From Pseudorhizobium flavum (GTDB lineage Bacteria; Pseudomonadota; Alphaproteobacteria; Rhizobiales; Rhizobiaceae), in contig NZ_LR723674.1 of NCBI RefSeq assembly GCF_902502825.2, positions 1 to 64,000 of the forward strand: DNA of 64,000 nucleotides, written 5' to 3'. Numbering within the stretch: the stretch's first letter is position 1; every line of letters begins with the position of its first letter. Shown one piece after another: positions 9,401 through 15,768 of this stretch. Position numbers and translations under genes: made by a program. The notes beneath the pieces are model-generated. The model worked only from the letters and a program-made list of their open reading frames with translations. It was not told the origin of the DNA and did no database searches.

Positions 9401-9864
9401 TCCGTGGAGAGGGCAGCGAGTACCTTGGTGTTGATGGCGGCGACTTCATCGGTAGAGAAGGTTGCCAGTTCGTCCGAGGTCATTGTGCCAAGGGCTGCAG
9501 CCGAAAGGGCCGCAATCTGCTTGGAGGTTAGAGCTTCGACCTGCTCCGAGTTTAGCTGGCCAACCTGAGCAGTGCTGAGCGCGTTCATCTGAGTAGAAGT
9601 CAGGCCGGCAATGTTGGTTGAGCTCAGACTTTCCATCTGAGAAAGCGTGAGCCCGGTGATGGCAGCGGCCGTGACAGCACTCAATTGCGTGGAGGAAAAC
9701 GCAGCAAGATCTTCCGTCTCGAACGCAGCTATCTGCGCCGAACTCAGCGCCTTGATCTGCGTGCTGGTCAATGCCGCAACATCGGTTGTCGAAAGATTGG
9801 CGATCGCGGTCGACGAAAGCGATTTGATCTGATTGACCGAAAGAGATGTGACAATTGAAGTCAT
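6433..9864 (-). CDS. Giant octapeptide-repeat protein (142 octads, 136-residue higher-order repeat)
   Basis: A 1143-residue protein that is almost purely repetitive. After six residues (MTSIVT) it reads as 142 octads of consensus (A/S/G)-L-(T/S)-(S/T)-x-Q-(I/V)-A plus one final residue: 6 + 142x8 + 1 = 1143, with no indel. A longer period overlies this. A marker octad pair, ALSAAALG-TMTSDEIA or variants, recurs eight times at exactly 136-residue (17-octad) spacing, starting at residue 119. No signal peptide, membrane segment or RTX motif is visible. Nearly every octad has Ser/Thr at positions 3 and/or 4, and the downstream neighbour is an OGT-like enzyme. An AAGGG site precedes the ATG. Function is unknown; a secreted or surface filament or adhesin is a guess. 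Confidence 0.88.
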   Translation of the reverse strand: MTSIVTSLSVNQIKSLSSTAIANLSTTDVAALTSTQIKALSSAQIAAFETEDLAAFSSTQLSAVTAAAITGLTLSQMESLSSTNIAGLTSTQMNALSTAQVGQLNSEQVEALTSKQIAALSAAALGTMTSDELATFSTDEVAAINTKVLAALSTDAIANFSSDQLGALSSRQIAALTTAQVAVLTSEQIDGLTSTQVSAFTVKQVAALTTAAITSLDSTQIAALNAKQIAALTTDQVATLDSDQVTALSSTQIAALSAAALGTMTSDELATFSTDEVAAINTKVLAALSTDAIANFSSDQLGALSSRQIAALTTAQVAVLTSEQIDGLTSTQVSAFTVKQVAALTTAAITSLDSTQIAALNAKQIAALTTDQVATLDSDQVTALSSTQIAALSAAALGTMTSDELATFSTDEVAAISTKVLAALSTDTIANFDSAQLGALSSRQIAALTTAQVAVLTSEQIDGLTSTQVSAFTVKQVAALSTEAVSSLESDQITALTSRQVAALTTAQVDAFTSDQVQALTSTQIAALGAIALDTMTSDEIATFSTDEIAAINTKVLAALSSATIANLDSDKIAALSSKQVAALTTAQVATLTSAQVDGLTSANIVALTAKQVAALTTDALASLDSDQIGALSSKQIAALTTDQVASLNSDQVEALSSSQIAALSAAALGTMASDEIATFSSDEVAAISTKVLAALSSATIANLDSDKIAALSSKQVAALTTAQVATLTSAQVDGLTSANIVALTAKQVAALTTDALASLDSDQIGALSSKQIAALTTDQVASLNSDQVEALSSSQIAALSAAALGTMASDEIATFSSDEVAAISTKVLAALSSATIANLDSDKIAALSTSQVAALTTAQVATLTSAQVDGLTSDQVAALTPGQVAALSTDAVASLESTQIEALTSRQVASLTTDQVASLTSDQVDALTSSQVAALSAAALGTMTSDEIATFSSEEIAAISTKVIAGLSSDTVSFLSSDQIGALSTSQLTLLTTAQIATLSSDQVDGLTSGQVAALTAKQIGSLTTAAIASLESDQIGALTSTQIAALSTDQVATLTSDQVEALSSVQIAALSSAALEAMDSSEIATFTTDEIAAINVKALPGLSTDDIAALTSEQAQALTSQQIAALTSAQVEAVIAAYNDV
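7340..8156 (-). repeat. Near-identical 408-bp tandem duplication in the octad gene (copies 5-6)
   Basis: Two adjacent 408-base units appear essentially identical by eye, for example the stretch beginning ggcgattgttgccgatgac at about 7351 recurs at 7759. 408 bases equal 17 octads, so unit gain or loss keeps the frame. Confidence 0.85.
8823..9500 (-). repeat. Near-identical 408-bp-period repeat in the octad gene (copies 1-2)
   Basis: cagcggttgtcaaagccgcg at 8823 recurs at 9231, a spacing of exactly 408 bases, and the sequence around both stays nearly identical for hundreds of bases. This is a second, separate recent duplication in the same gene. Confidence 0.82.
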
Positions 9865-10374
9865 GAACGCGCCCTTAGTGGTTGACTGTCCACAAACGTC
9901 GTGTCCCTGCCAGTCGCTCTCGCAAATTCCCGCATGGGATATTCACGGAAGACTCAGCATGTCCTGCGCTTGCTGCAGCGATGGACGTCCATCGGGCCAG
10001 CTCAGAAAGCAAGCATCCTATTGGACGATGAAATGTTGAGATTGAGACATGACTCGAACGAGCCAGCGCATCGGAAGGGCATCATGCGCCCGGCGCTCAA
10101 GTGCGCCGATCCTTTGCCAGGTGCAGAAGCGCCGATCGACTCGTAACACCCGCTTATGGATACTATAAGTTGGATATTAACAGGAGTTTAATAGCGCTCG
10201 CCCCGGCGAGGAATGATCGTAGACGCAGGTGGCCAGCGTATTCAGCACGGGCTGCAAGTTTGGAACAAGCTTCTCTCCGTAGAAGCAGAAAGTAACGAGG
10301 GGAGCCTCAACCAAGCGTCGCACCTAAACGTTTGATGAGTCTGAGCGGTTCCTGGCCTAGATCGAGGCGGTCTG
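9865..10374. other. 510-bp intergenic region between divergent genes
   Basis: Separates the octad-repeat gene (minus) from the SpoVG-like gene (plus), so it should hold both promoters. An AT-rich patch lies near 10150-10195. No convincing sigma-70 or sigma-54 hexamers, and no open frame with coding character, were recognised. Confidence 0.5.
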
Positions 10375-10683
10375 ATGAAAATCGAGAATCTACGGCTCCA
10401 CAACGATCCGCCGACCCCTAAGGGATTCAAACGGCACTGCACCTTCAGCGTTCAGGTTAACTCGGACATCAGGCTCTATGAAATGCAGCTGCTACAGGCG
10501 CCAGATGGTCGCTATTTAGTAGTTCCCCCAAAGCATCCAAATGGCGCTCCTATGTGTAGCCTGTCGCCTGAGCTGCGCGACGAAATTGCCAAACTAGCCA
10601 GCAGGGAGCTCATCAGTTCATACGCGAAGCAAGCGGGAGACTGGTTCAATACCAACTACCTGAATCACCAAAAGGCCCGCTGA
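10375..10683 (+). CDS. SpoVG-like small protein
   Basis: A 102-residue protein with a GAGG ribosome site 7 bases before ATG. The order MKIENLRLHND, a short beta strand ending in LYEMQLLQAPDGRYLVVPP, then SLSPELRDEIAKLA resembles the SpoVG fold (septation/RNA- or DNA-binding protein), in which a D-G-x-x-hydrophobic-PxK segment is typical. The length is close to the family's. Its stop codon lies inside the hairpin shared with the convergent flagellin gene. Position beside flagellins could mean a post-transcriptional role, but this is a guess. Family assignment is tentative. Confidence 0.6.
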   Translation: MKIENLRLHNDPPTPKGFKRHCTFSVQVNSDIRLYEMQLLQAPDGRYLVVPPKHPNGAPMCSLSPELRDEIAKLASRELISSYAKQAGDWFNTNYLNHQKAR

Positions 10684-10695
10684 AAAGCGGGCCTT
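10672..10695. terminator. Hairpin terminator between convergent genes
   Basis: A perfect 10-base inverted repeat (aaggcccgct / agcgggcctt, loop gaaa) lies between the plus-strand SpoVG-like gene, whose stop it includes, and the end of the minus-strand flagellin gene 24 bases away. Short T runs on either side suggest a bidirectional terminator. Confidence 0.78.
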
Positions 10696-10718
10696 CTGGT
10701 CTCTTAAGATCGAAGCTC

Positions 10719-11570
10719 TTAACGGAAGAGCTGCAGGATAAGGTCGGTGTTCGAGTTGGCAATCGACAGCGACTGAACAGCAAGCTGCTGCTGCGTCTGG
10801 AGAGCCTTCAAGCGGGTAGACTCTTCGTTCATATCGGCGTCCACCAGCGAGCCTACACCGCGGTCAATCGCGTCGGTGATGGAGCTGATGAAATCCTTCT
10901 GAAGATCGATTCGCGTCGTAGCAGCACCGAATGTTGCACCCTGGGTCGTAAGGTCAGCCATTGCGGTATCAATGGTGGCCAAATAGCCCGAGATTTCAGC
11001 GGCGTCTGCTGCAGCAGAGACATCGATCGTGGTTACGGTCCCTACGATAGCGGCAACGTTGCCGTTAGCGGAGGCTTCGAGGTTCACGTTGATGGTGGTC
11101 AGCGTGCTACCGTTCGCACCGGAGAGGACCTCAGCCTCAGTGATTGCAGTGCCGTTATTGTCGCCCGTAAGCCAGTTCACCTTGTTGAAAGCCGCGCCGT
11201 TAACGGTGGAATCAATCTGGCTGAAAAGCTCGGTTAGTTCCGTTTGGATCTTCGCCTTGTCAGTGGTGCTTTCACCGGCGGCCACGACGCGATCGCGGAC
11301 CTTGGACATGAGTTCGACAAGTGATTCTACAGCCGTGTTTGCGATATCGGCCAAAGACGAGCCCATACCGAGAGCTTCGCCAACAACGCTCAACGAAGAG
11401 CTTTCAGCCTTCATGGTCGTCGCAATCGACCAGTAGGCTGCGTTGTCAGAAGCTTGCTCAACTTTGAGGCCCGAGGAAATGCGGTTCTGCGTGGTAGACA
11501 TGTCGCGGCTGATCGAGCGCAACGTGTCGAGAGCGGCCATAGAGCCTGCATTGGTGAGAACGCTAGCCAT
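10719..11570 (-). CDS. Flagellin (283 aa)
   Basis: The N-terminus MASVLTNAGSMAALDTL, then RISSGLKVEQASDNAAYWSIATTM, is the conserved D0/D1 coiled region of alphaproteobacterial flagellins. The C-terminus LKALQTQQQLAVQSLSIANSN ending in ILQLFR is the matching D0/D1 helix. At 283 residues it is shorter than many rhizobial flagellins, with a reduced, Thr/Ser/Ala-rich centre (about residues 130-205). It forms the flagellar filament after export by the flagellar type III system. An AAGGA site precedes ATG. The leader has two palindromes shared with the second flagellin gene. The nearby OGT-like enzyme makes glycosylation possible. Confidence 0.95.
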   Translation of the reverse strand: MASVLTNAGSMAALDTLRSISRDMSTTQNRISSGLKVEQASDNAAYWSIATTMKAESSSLSVVGEALGMGSSLADIANTAVESLVELMSKVRDRVVAAGESTTDKAKIQTELTELFSQIDSTVNGAAFNKVNWLTGDNNGTAITEAEVLSGANGSTLTTINVNLEASANGNVAAIVGTVTTIDVSAAADAAEISGYLATIDTAMADLTTQGATFGAATTRIDLQKDFISSITDAIDRGVGSLVDADMNEESTRLKALQTQQQLAVQSLSIANSNTDLILQLFR

Positions 11571-11615
11571 TCGTTGAATTCCTTTTTGGAGATTTGATGC
11601 GTTTTTGAATTCATT

Positions 11616-11649
11616 CCGGGCAGCCCGGAGAAGGCGTTGGCATCATGCC
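11616..11649 (-). promoter_or_regulatory. Conserved palindromic leader of flagellin gene 1
   Basis: Two palindromes lie 46 to 79 bases upstream of the start codon: CCGGGCAGCCCGG (11616-11628) and GGCATCATGCC (11639-11649). The same order and nearly the same motifs occur before the other flagellin gene at 12773-12805. They are probably in the mRNA leader. In Caulobacter FlbT acts on flagellin leaders, so a post-transcriptional control element is likely; this link is inference. Confidence 0.6.
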
Positions 11650-11819
11650 CACCGAAGGGATCGGCTACGCTTGCTGAAGCCAATCTAGGGGGCATTCGTT
11701 ATGAAAAGGTTACCAGACTAGGCGGTAGCTCCAAAACGTGCGTCCATCTGGAACGTGTGATCGGTGAAGTGTCGCTAAATGGCCTCCGCACTCTCTACGC
11801 GCACAAGCTCCTAAGGCAT

Positions 11820-11846
11820 AAAAAAAGCCCCGGCGGGGCCAGGGCT
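11820..11846 (-). terminator. Rho-independent terminator of flagellin gene 2
   Basis: On the minus strand, GCCCC-GCC-GGGGC is followed at once by TTTTTT, about 30 bases after the end of the 11879-12739 flagellin gene. It should stop transcription before the next flagellin gene, giving each flagellin its own transcript. Confidence 0.85.
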
Positions 11847-11878
11847 TCGTACTCAGAGGGTATGATTGACTTTAGAGG

Positions 11879-12739
11879 CTAGCTTCGAAAGAGCTGTAGG
11901 ATCATCTCCGGTCCGGTATTGGCGATCTGTAGCGACTGGACCGCGAGCTGTTGTTGGGTCTGAAGAGCCTTGATCTTGCTGGACTCCTCGTTCAGGTCAG
12001 CGTCAACGAGAGCGCCGATGCCGCGATCGATTGCGTCGGTGAGGGCATGGATGAAGTCTTGCTGCGTGTCGATGCGAGTCGATGCTGCACCGAATCTCGC
12101 ACCCAACTCTGTCAGCCCTTTTATCGCAGCGTCTACCGCCTCCAGCGCAGTGGCAACCTCAGCATCAGTGGCAACACTCAAGCCACTGCCAGGCGTACCA
12201 TCTCCCGCAACTGTCTCAACAATTGCCGCAATGTTATCGCCGCTCGCTTCGAGAGGTACCGTAATGAAATCAAGGATGGTAGCACCGCTGCTGTCCTTGC
12301 TCAGACCGGAGAGTATTGTCGTTTCTCCGGTGGCAGTCAGCCAGTTCATGCCGTTGAAGGTGGCTGCCGCCGTTGTCTGGCCCATTTGTGCGTAAAGCTC
12401 ATCCAGCTCCGTCTGAAGCTTAGCACGATCTGTGGTTTGTTCGCCCGCAGCGACAACTCGGTCCCGTACTTGTGACATCAGTTCAACGATGGACTGGACA
12501 GCGGTATTAGATATCTCCGCGAGTGACGCGCCCATTCCGAGTGCTTCGCCGACAACTGTCAGCGAGGAGCTCTCAGATCGCATCGTCGTCGCGATAGACC
12601 AGTACGCTGCGTTGTCAGCCGCGGATCCAACTTTGAGGCCGCTGGAGATTCGATCTTGCGTTGTTGACATCGCGCGATCGATGGAACGCAACGTCTGAAG
12701 AGCAGCCATTGCCGCAGTATTAGTCAGAATGCTCGCCAT
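11879..12739 (-). CDS. Flagellin (286 aa)
   Basis: A second flagellin, similar to its neighbour throughout the conserved ends: MASILTNTAAMAALQTLRS, DRISSGLKVGSAADNAAYWS, and C-terminal LKALQTQQQLAVQSLQIAN with ILQLFRS. The ATG at 12739 was chosen because the conserved flagellin N-terminus begins there and AAGGG lies 8 bases before it; an upstream in-frame start would add 24 unrelated residues translated from the structured leader. The central domain (about residues 130-215) differs more than the ends, as expected for the surface-exposed part. Two tandem flagellin genes with separate leaders and terminators suggest a mixed filament. Confidence 0.95.
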   Translation of the reverse strand: MASILTNTAAMAALQTLRSIDRAMSTTQDRISSGLKVGSAADNAAYWSIATTMRSESSSLTVVGEALGMGASLAEISNTAVQSIVELMSQVRDRVVAAGEQTTDRAKLQTELDELYAQMGQTTAAATFNGMNWLTATGETTILSGLSKDSSGATILDFITVPLEASGDNIAAIVETVAGDGTPGSGLSVATDAEVATALEAVDAAIKGLTELGARFGAASTRIDTQQDFIHALTDAIDRGIGALVDADLNEESSKIKALQTQQQLAVQSLQIANTGPEMILQLFRS

Positions 12740-12772
12740 TCCTGAGCCCTTGGAAAGAATTTGGGGATCATC

Positions 12773-12805
12773 CCGGCTAGCCGGTGAAACAGGTGGCATC
12801 ATGCC
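12773..12805 (-). promoter_or_regulatory. Conserved palindromic leader of flagellin gene 2
   Basis: CCGGCTAGCCGG (12773-12784, perfect 12-base palindrome) and GGCATCATGCC (12795-12805) precede the start by 34 to 66 bases, repeating the two-palindrome layout of the other flagellin gene. The presumed role is in mRNA stability or translation. Confidence 0.6.
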
Positions 12806-13053
12806 CGCCAAGGCCTCTTTGACTCACACCTCAGGAATCAAAGACTCGGCCGTCAATAAATTATTAACCAAGTTGTGCTGCGACGCTAGCGCCAAATCGC
12901 TTCGGGGGACCTCGGTCACATCTGATTATGAGGACTGTGGCACAATGGCCATAATAACAGACGGGGCGATCACAATGGGGATCCTGAAGCCGTCATCGCT
13001 TTTAAGGAATGGCTGAGAAGGCAGTAGATATCTGTGCAGTGTGACGCAGCAGT

Positions 13054-13140
13054 TCAGATTTGCCCCGCCACCATAACCGCCGCCAGGAATAGTGCGGCCA
13101 TTCCTGTAGCATACATTATCCAATCAATCATGTCATGCAT
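13054..13140 (-). CDS. Possible 28-residue single-span membrane peptide
   Basis: A short frame reading MHDMIDWIMYATGMAALFLA and then AVMVAGQI. About 20 consecutive residues are hydrophobic, enough for one membrane span. It lies in the gap between the flagellin and hook genes. The ribosome site (AAGG about 12 bases upstream) is poor and nothing else supports translation, so this is only a candidate. No function is proposed. Confidence 0.3.
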   Translation of the reverse strand: MHDMIDWIMYATGMAALFLAAVMVAGQI

Positions 13141-13427
13141 GGGAAGCGGCCTTGTTGTCCGGACGGCTTCCATCTCGCGTATCAAGGCATAGCGGTCAAA
13201 GGGTTTTTAGGCGCCCTGCATGAATCTGTTGAAGACTGTGTCCGAACGGCCGCTCGCGAGGCGGCCCATTCGGGAATGGTACCGTCAGTCTCCTCATTAT
13301 GATTGATCTCCGAAGAGAGCGAGGGAGTGCCGCTCCTTAGGTGCATGTTTAGCCCTCCAGCGTCTCCCGCCAGCCTCGCACAAGGCCCCGCCCCTAAAAA
13401 GTCGCTACCAACGCGAGGGAAATGTGG

Positions 13428-14729
13428 ATGAGCATCTTCGGCACCATGAGAACTGCAGTGTCCGGCATGAACGGGCAGGCAAACCGTTTGGGCACCGTGG
13501 GCGACAACATCGCCAATGCCAACACGGTCGGATATAAAGGCGCGTCCACCAGCTTTACGTCACTTATTTTGCCCTCGTCTGAGGGAAGCTATAATTCAGG
13601 CGGTGTGGAGACCAAAGTTCGCTACTCCATCTCACAGGAAGGCGGATATTCAGCCACAACCTCCCTGACAGACCTATCCATCAAGGGGAATGGCTTCTTT
13701 ATCGTTAAAGCGGAGGGTGGGTCACCCGTCCTGACCCGTGCGGGCAATTTTGTGCCTGATGGGGACGGAAACCTGGTGAATGCAGCCGGGTTTGCCTTGA
13801 TGGGCTACTCCTACAATGCCGGTGCTCCGGCGGTCGTTGTAAACGGATTTGACGGTCTTGTTCCTGTTAATGTCAAGCAACAGGGACTAAGTGCGCAAGC
13901 TTCCACGAGCGGCTATTTCCAAGGGAATATCAACGCGGGTGCCCCAGTTGTCGCTGCGGCTGATCTACCGAGCGCAAATGCTGACCCAGGAGCCGATAAC
14001 ACGTTCAAGACCTCTATGGTCGGATACGATACTCTCGGAAACGTTGTTCAATACGACTACTATTTCACGAAGACTGCAGAGGGAGATCCCTCAGTTCCTA
14101 CGGAATCAGAATGGGAAGTGGCCATCTACCGAAATGCCGATGCGGCGACAGGCGGTACGAGCTCGTTCCCCTATACAAGTGGGCCGATTGCCACTGGCAC
14201 TTTGATGTTCGATTCGTATGGTAAGCTGACGGAAAGCGGAACAGTTACGCCCACCATCACCCTGGATATGGATGATCCAGTCACAGGACAGACCATTGAA
14301 ATGGACTTTGGTGGCCTCATCCAGCTCGGAGCACAAAGTTCTGGTGAAGGCAAACTCGATGGACTTGCTGCCAGCGAGCTGAAAGGTGTGAACATTGACA
14401 AGGATGGGACCGTCTATGCTCAATATGCAGACGGAAGCCTGAAGCCTCTCTATCGTATCCCTTTGGCGACAGTTGCAAGCCCAGATCTCCTGACGCCAGG
14501 AAGCGGAAACGTTTATACTGCAAACACCGAGTCTGGAGTGACTGTAACAGGTTTCGCCCAAACCAACGGGCTCGGCTACATCCAGTCTGGATCCCTGGAA
14601 AGCTCCAACGTCGATATTGCTGAAGAGCTGACCGAAATGATCGAGGCACAGCGGGTCTATACCGCCAATTCCAAGGTCTTCCAGACGGGATCTGACCTAA
14701 TGGAAGTCCTCGTAAACCTGAAGCGGTAA
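13428..14729 (+). CDS. flgE: Flagellar hook protein FlgE
   Basis: A 433-residue protein starting MSIFGTMRTAVSGMNGQANR with GDNIANANTVGYKGAS, the conserved N-terminus of hook/rod proteins. An inner segment, TDLSIKGNGFFIV with PVLTRAGNF, is the FlgE D1 signature, and the C-terminus NVDIAEELTEMIEAQRVYTANSKVFQ is the closing coiled-coil. The ATG at 13428 is preferred over one two codons earlier because GAGGG then sits at a normal distance. It is polymerised outside the cell as the hook joining basal body and filament. It stands apart from basal-body genes, so those must lie elsewhere or this is an accessory copy. The next gene starts 40 bases on. Confidence 0.93.
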   Translation: MSIFGTMRTAVSGMNGQANRLGTVGDNIANANTVGYKGASTSFTSLILPSSEGSYNSGGVETKVRYSISQEGGYSATTSLTDLSIKGNGFFIVKAEGGSPVLTRAGNFVPDGDGNLVNAAGFALMGYSYNAGAPAVVVNGFDGLVPVNVKQQGLSAQASTSGYFQGNINAGAPVVAAADLPSANADPGADNTFKTSMVGYDTLGNVVQYDYYFTKTAEGDPSVPTESEWEVAIYRNADAATGGTSSFPYTSGPIATGTLMFDSYGKLTESGTVTPTITLDMDDPVTGQTIEMDFGGLIQLGAQSSGEGKLDGLAASELKGVNIDKDGTVYAQYADGSLKPLYRIPLATVASPDLLTPGSGNVYTANTESGVTVTGFAQTNGLGYIQSGSLESSNVDIAEELTEMIEAQRVYTANSKVFQTGSDLMEVLVNLKR

Positions 14730-14769
14730 GTAATAGGGCCCTCTAGAGCGTCCGGGAACGGAGAAGTCT

Positions 14770-15258
14770 ATGTTGTCTGCATGTGACCTTGCCTTGCTTG
14801 ATCCGGCACTGCACGATCATTATGTCCAACATCGGCTGTCTCCCGACCCCCAGCTTTCCGGTCACGGGGGAGGGGTGTGGGAGCGCTCTGGCCCGGGGCC
14901 CATTGCCTTTATTGGCAACACCTGGACCAACGGTGTCACGCTTGCCCCTGAATTTAAGGTGGCGGGAACAACCCGCCTGGTGGCATTGAGCTATGCATGG
15001 GACCCAGCGCGCCTGGATGCATGGGCACCACAATGCCAGGTTCGCCTCATCGTTACAGATGCCGTCAACCTGAAATCCTACCTGCTCGATGTAACATCTG
15101 CACCTTCTGGTGCAGTTATCGTGCCGGCGGAGGCAGACCTATCTGCGAACTGCAGTGTCGTGTTTCAGCTCAAAGCTGGATCGCGCACAGGCCCCCTGAA
15201 GAAGCCCCCGTATATCGAAAATTATGCCGTAACCGGCCGATACCGTTTGCTCGACTGA
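14770..15258 (+). CDS. Hypothetical protein downstream of flgE
   Basis: A 162-residue protein not recognised from any family. A GGAG ribosome site lies 6 bases before ATG, and the gap to flgE is 40 bases, so co-transcription is likely. The second half alternates short hydrophobic strands (RLVALSYAWD, CQVRLIVTD, SCSVVFQLK is close to what is seen near residue 135), suggesting a small beta-sandwich. No signal peptide or membrane span is seen. It could be a hook-linked accessory protein, but there is no direct evidence. Confidence 0.6.
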   Translation: MLSACDLALLDPALHDHYVQHRLSPDPQLSGHGGGVWERSGPGPIAFIGNTWTNGVTLAPEFKVAGTTRLVALSYAWDPARLDAWAPQCQVRLIVTDAVNLKSYLLDVTSAPSGAVIVPAEADLSANCSVVFQLKAGSRTGPLKKPPYIENYAVTGRYRLLD

Positions 15259-15768
15259 GCTATGAATGCCCCCCGCGTTGCCCGAACGGCTTCTAGGGCT
15301 TGGTCACGGCCGGTGCGGCCTGGATGGCGGATGGATGCAGATCGACATCTGCCTGAAGGAAGGCAGTCGTCGGATCAGGAGATCAGTGTCGGCGAGTTCG
15401 GCTAGCGTGAAAGAAACCATTCACGCTCCGATCCCTTCGCAATCAGCGTAATAGGGCGTAAGTCCTGGATGAGCGCGCACTGTTGGATGGCAGAGACCCA
15501 CCGGAAATGGGGTCGCACCGGTGGGTCTCTGACTGTGGTCGCCGCTGAGGAAGCGGCGCCTGGTAACTATCCCATGATATCGATTGCCAATCCGTTAAAT
15601 TGTGGGCACCGCAAAGCGGACCAGGGAGACGGCTCATCCATAGGATCTACAACGAAATCCATCCACTTGCGCGCTCAAGATGGCTTCCCGCGGCAGTTTC
15701 TCAAGCTAGATCAAAAAACTAGCCGAGGCGTGCGTAGCAAGCTTGTGGAGGTATAGGCGATCTGTTCA
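15259..15768. other. 510-bp intergenic region with a structured repeat
   Basis: Lies between convergent genes. It contains the palindromic repeat described at 15491-15600. The rest shows no coding character; one 95-codon plus-strand frame overlaps the repeat and has low-complexity composition, so it is not called. Confidence 0.55.
15491..15600 (+). repeat. Dispersed palindromic element, copy A
   Basis: A perfect 13-base inverted repeat (agagacccaccgg at 15492-15504 with ccggtgggtctct at 15518-15530) encloses aaatggggtcgca. Similarity to a second copy on the opposite strand at about 44106-44226 continues past the hairpin through actgtggtcgccgctga to aatccgttaaatt near 15586-15598. Two diverged copies with conserved pairing suggest a mobile palindrome or a structured RNA. 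Confidence 0.6.

Noticed and set aside
6433..9864. Regular repeats taken as a possible CRISPR array
   Set aside because: The 24-bp units are contiguous coding octads without spacers.
9865..9960. Sigma-54 promoter upstream of the octad gene
   Set aside because: A TGGCAG-like segment is present on the minus strand but the -12 GC element is absent at the required spacing.
12926..13123. 65-codon minus-strand frame between flagellin and flgE
   Set aside because: No ribosome site and no domain; a shorter, more hydrophobic frame in the same gap is only listed as a weak candidate.
15469..15756. 95-codon plus-strand frame
   Set aside because: Overlaps element copy A, with no conserved frame between the two copies.
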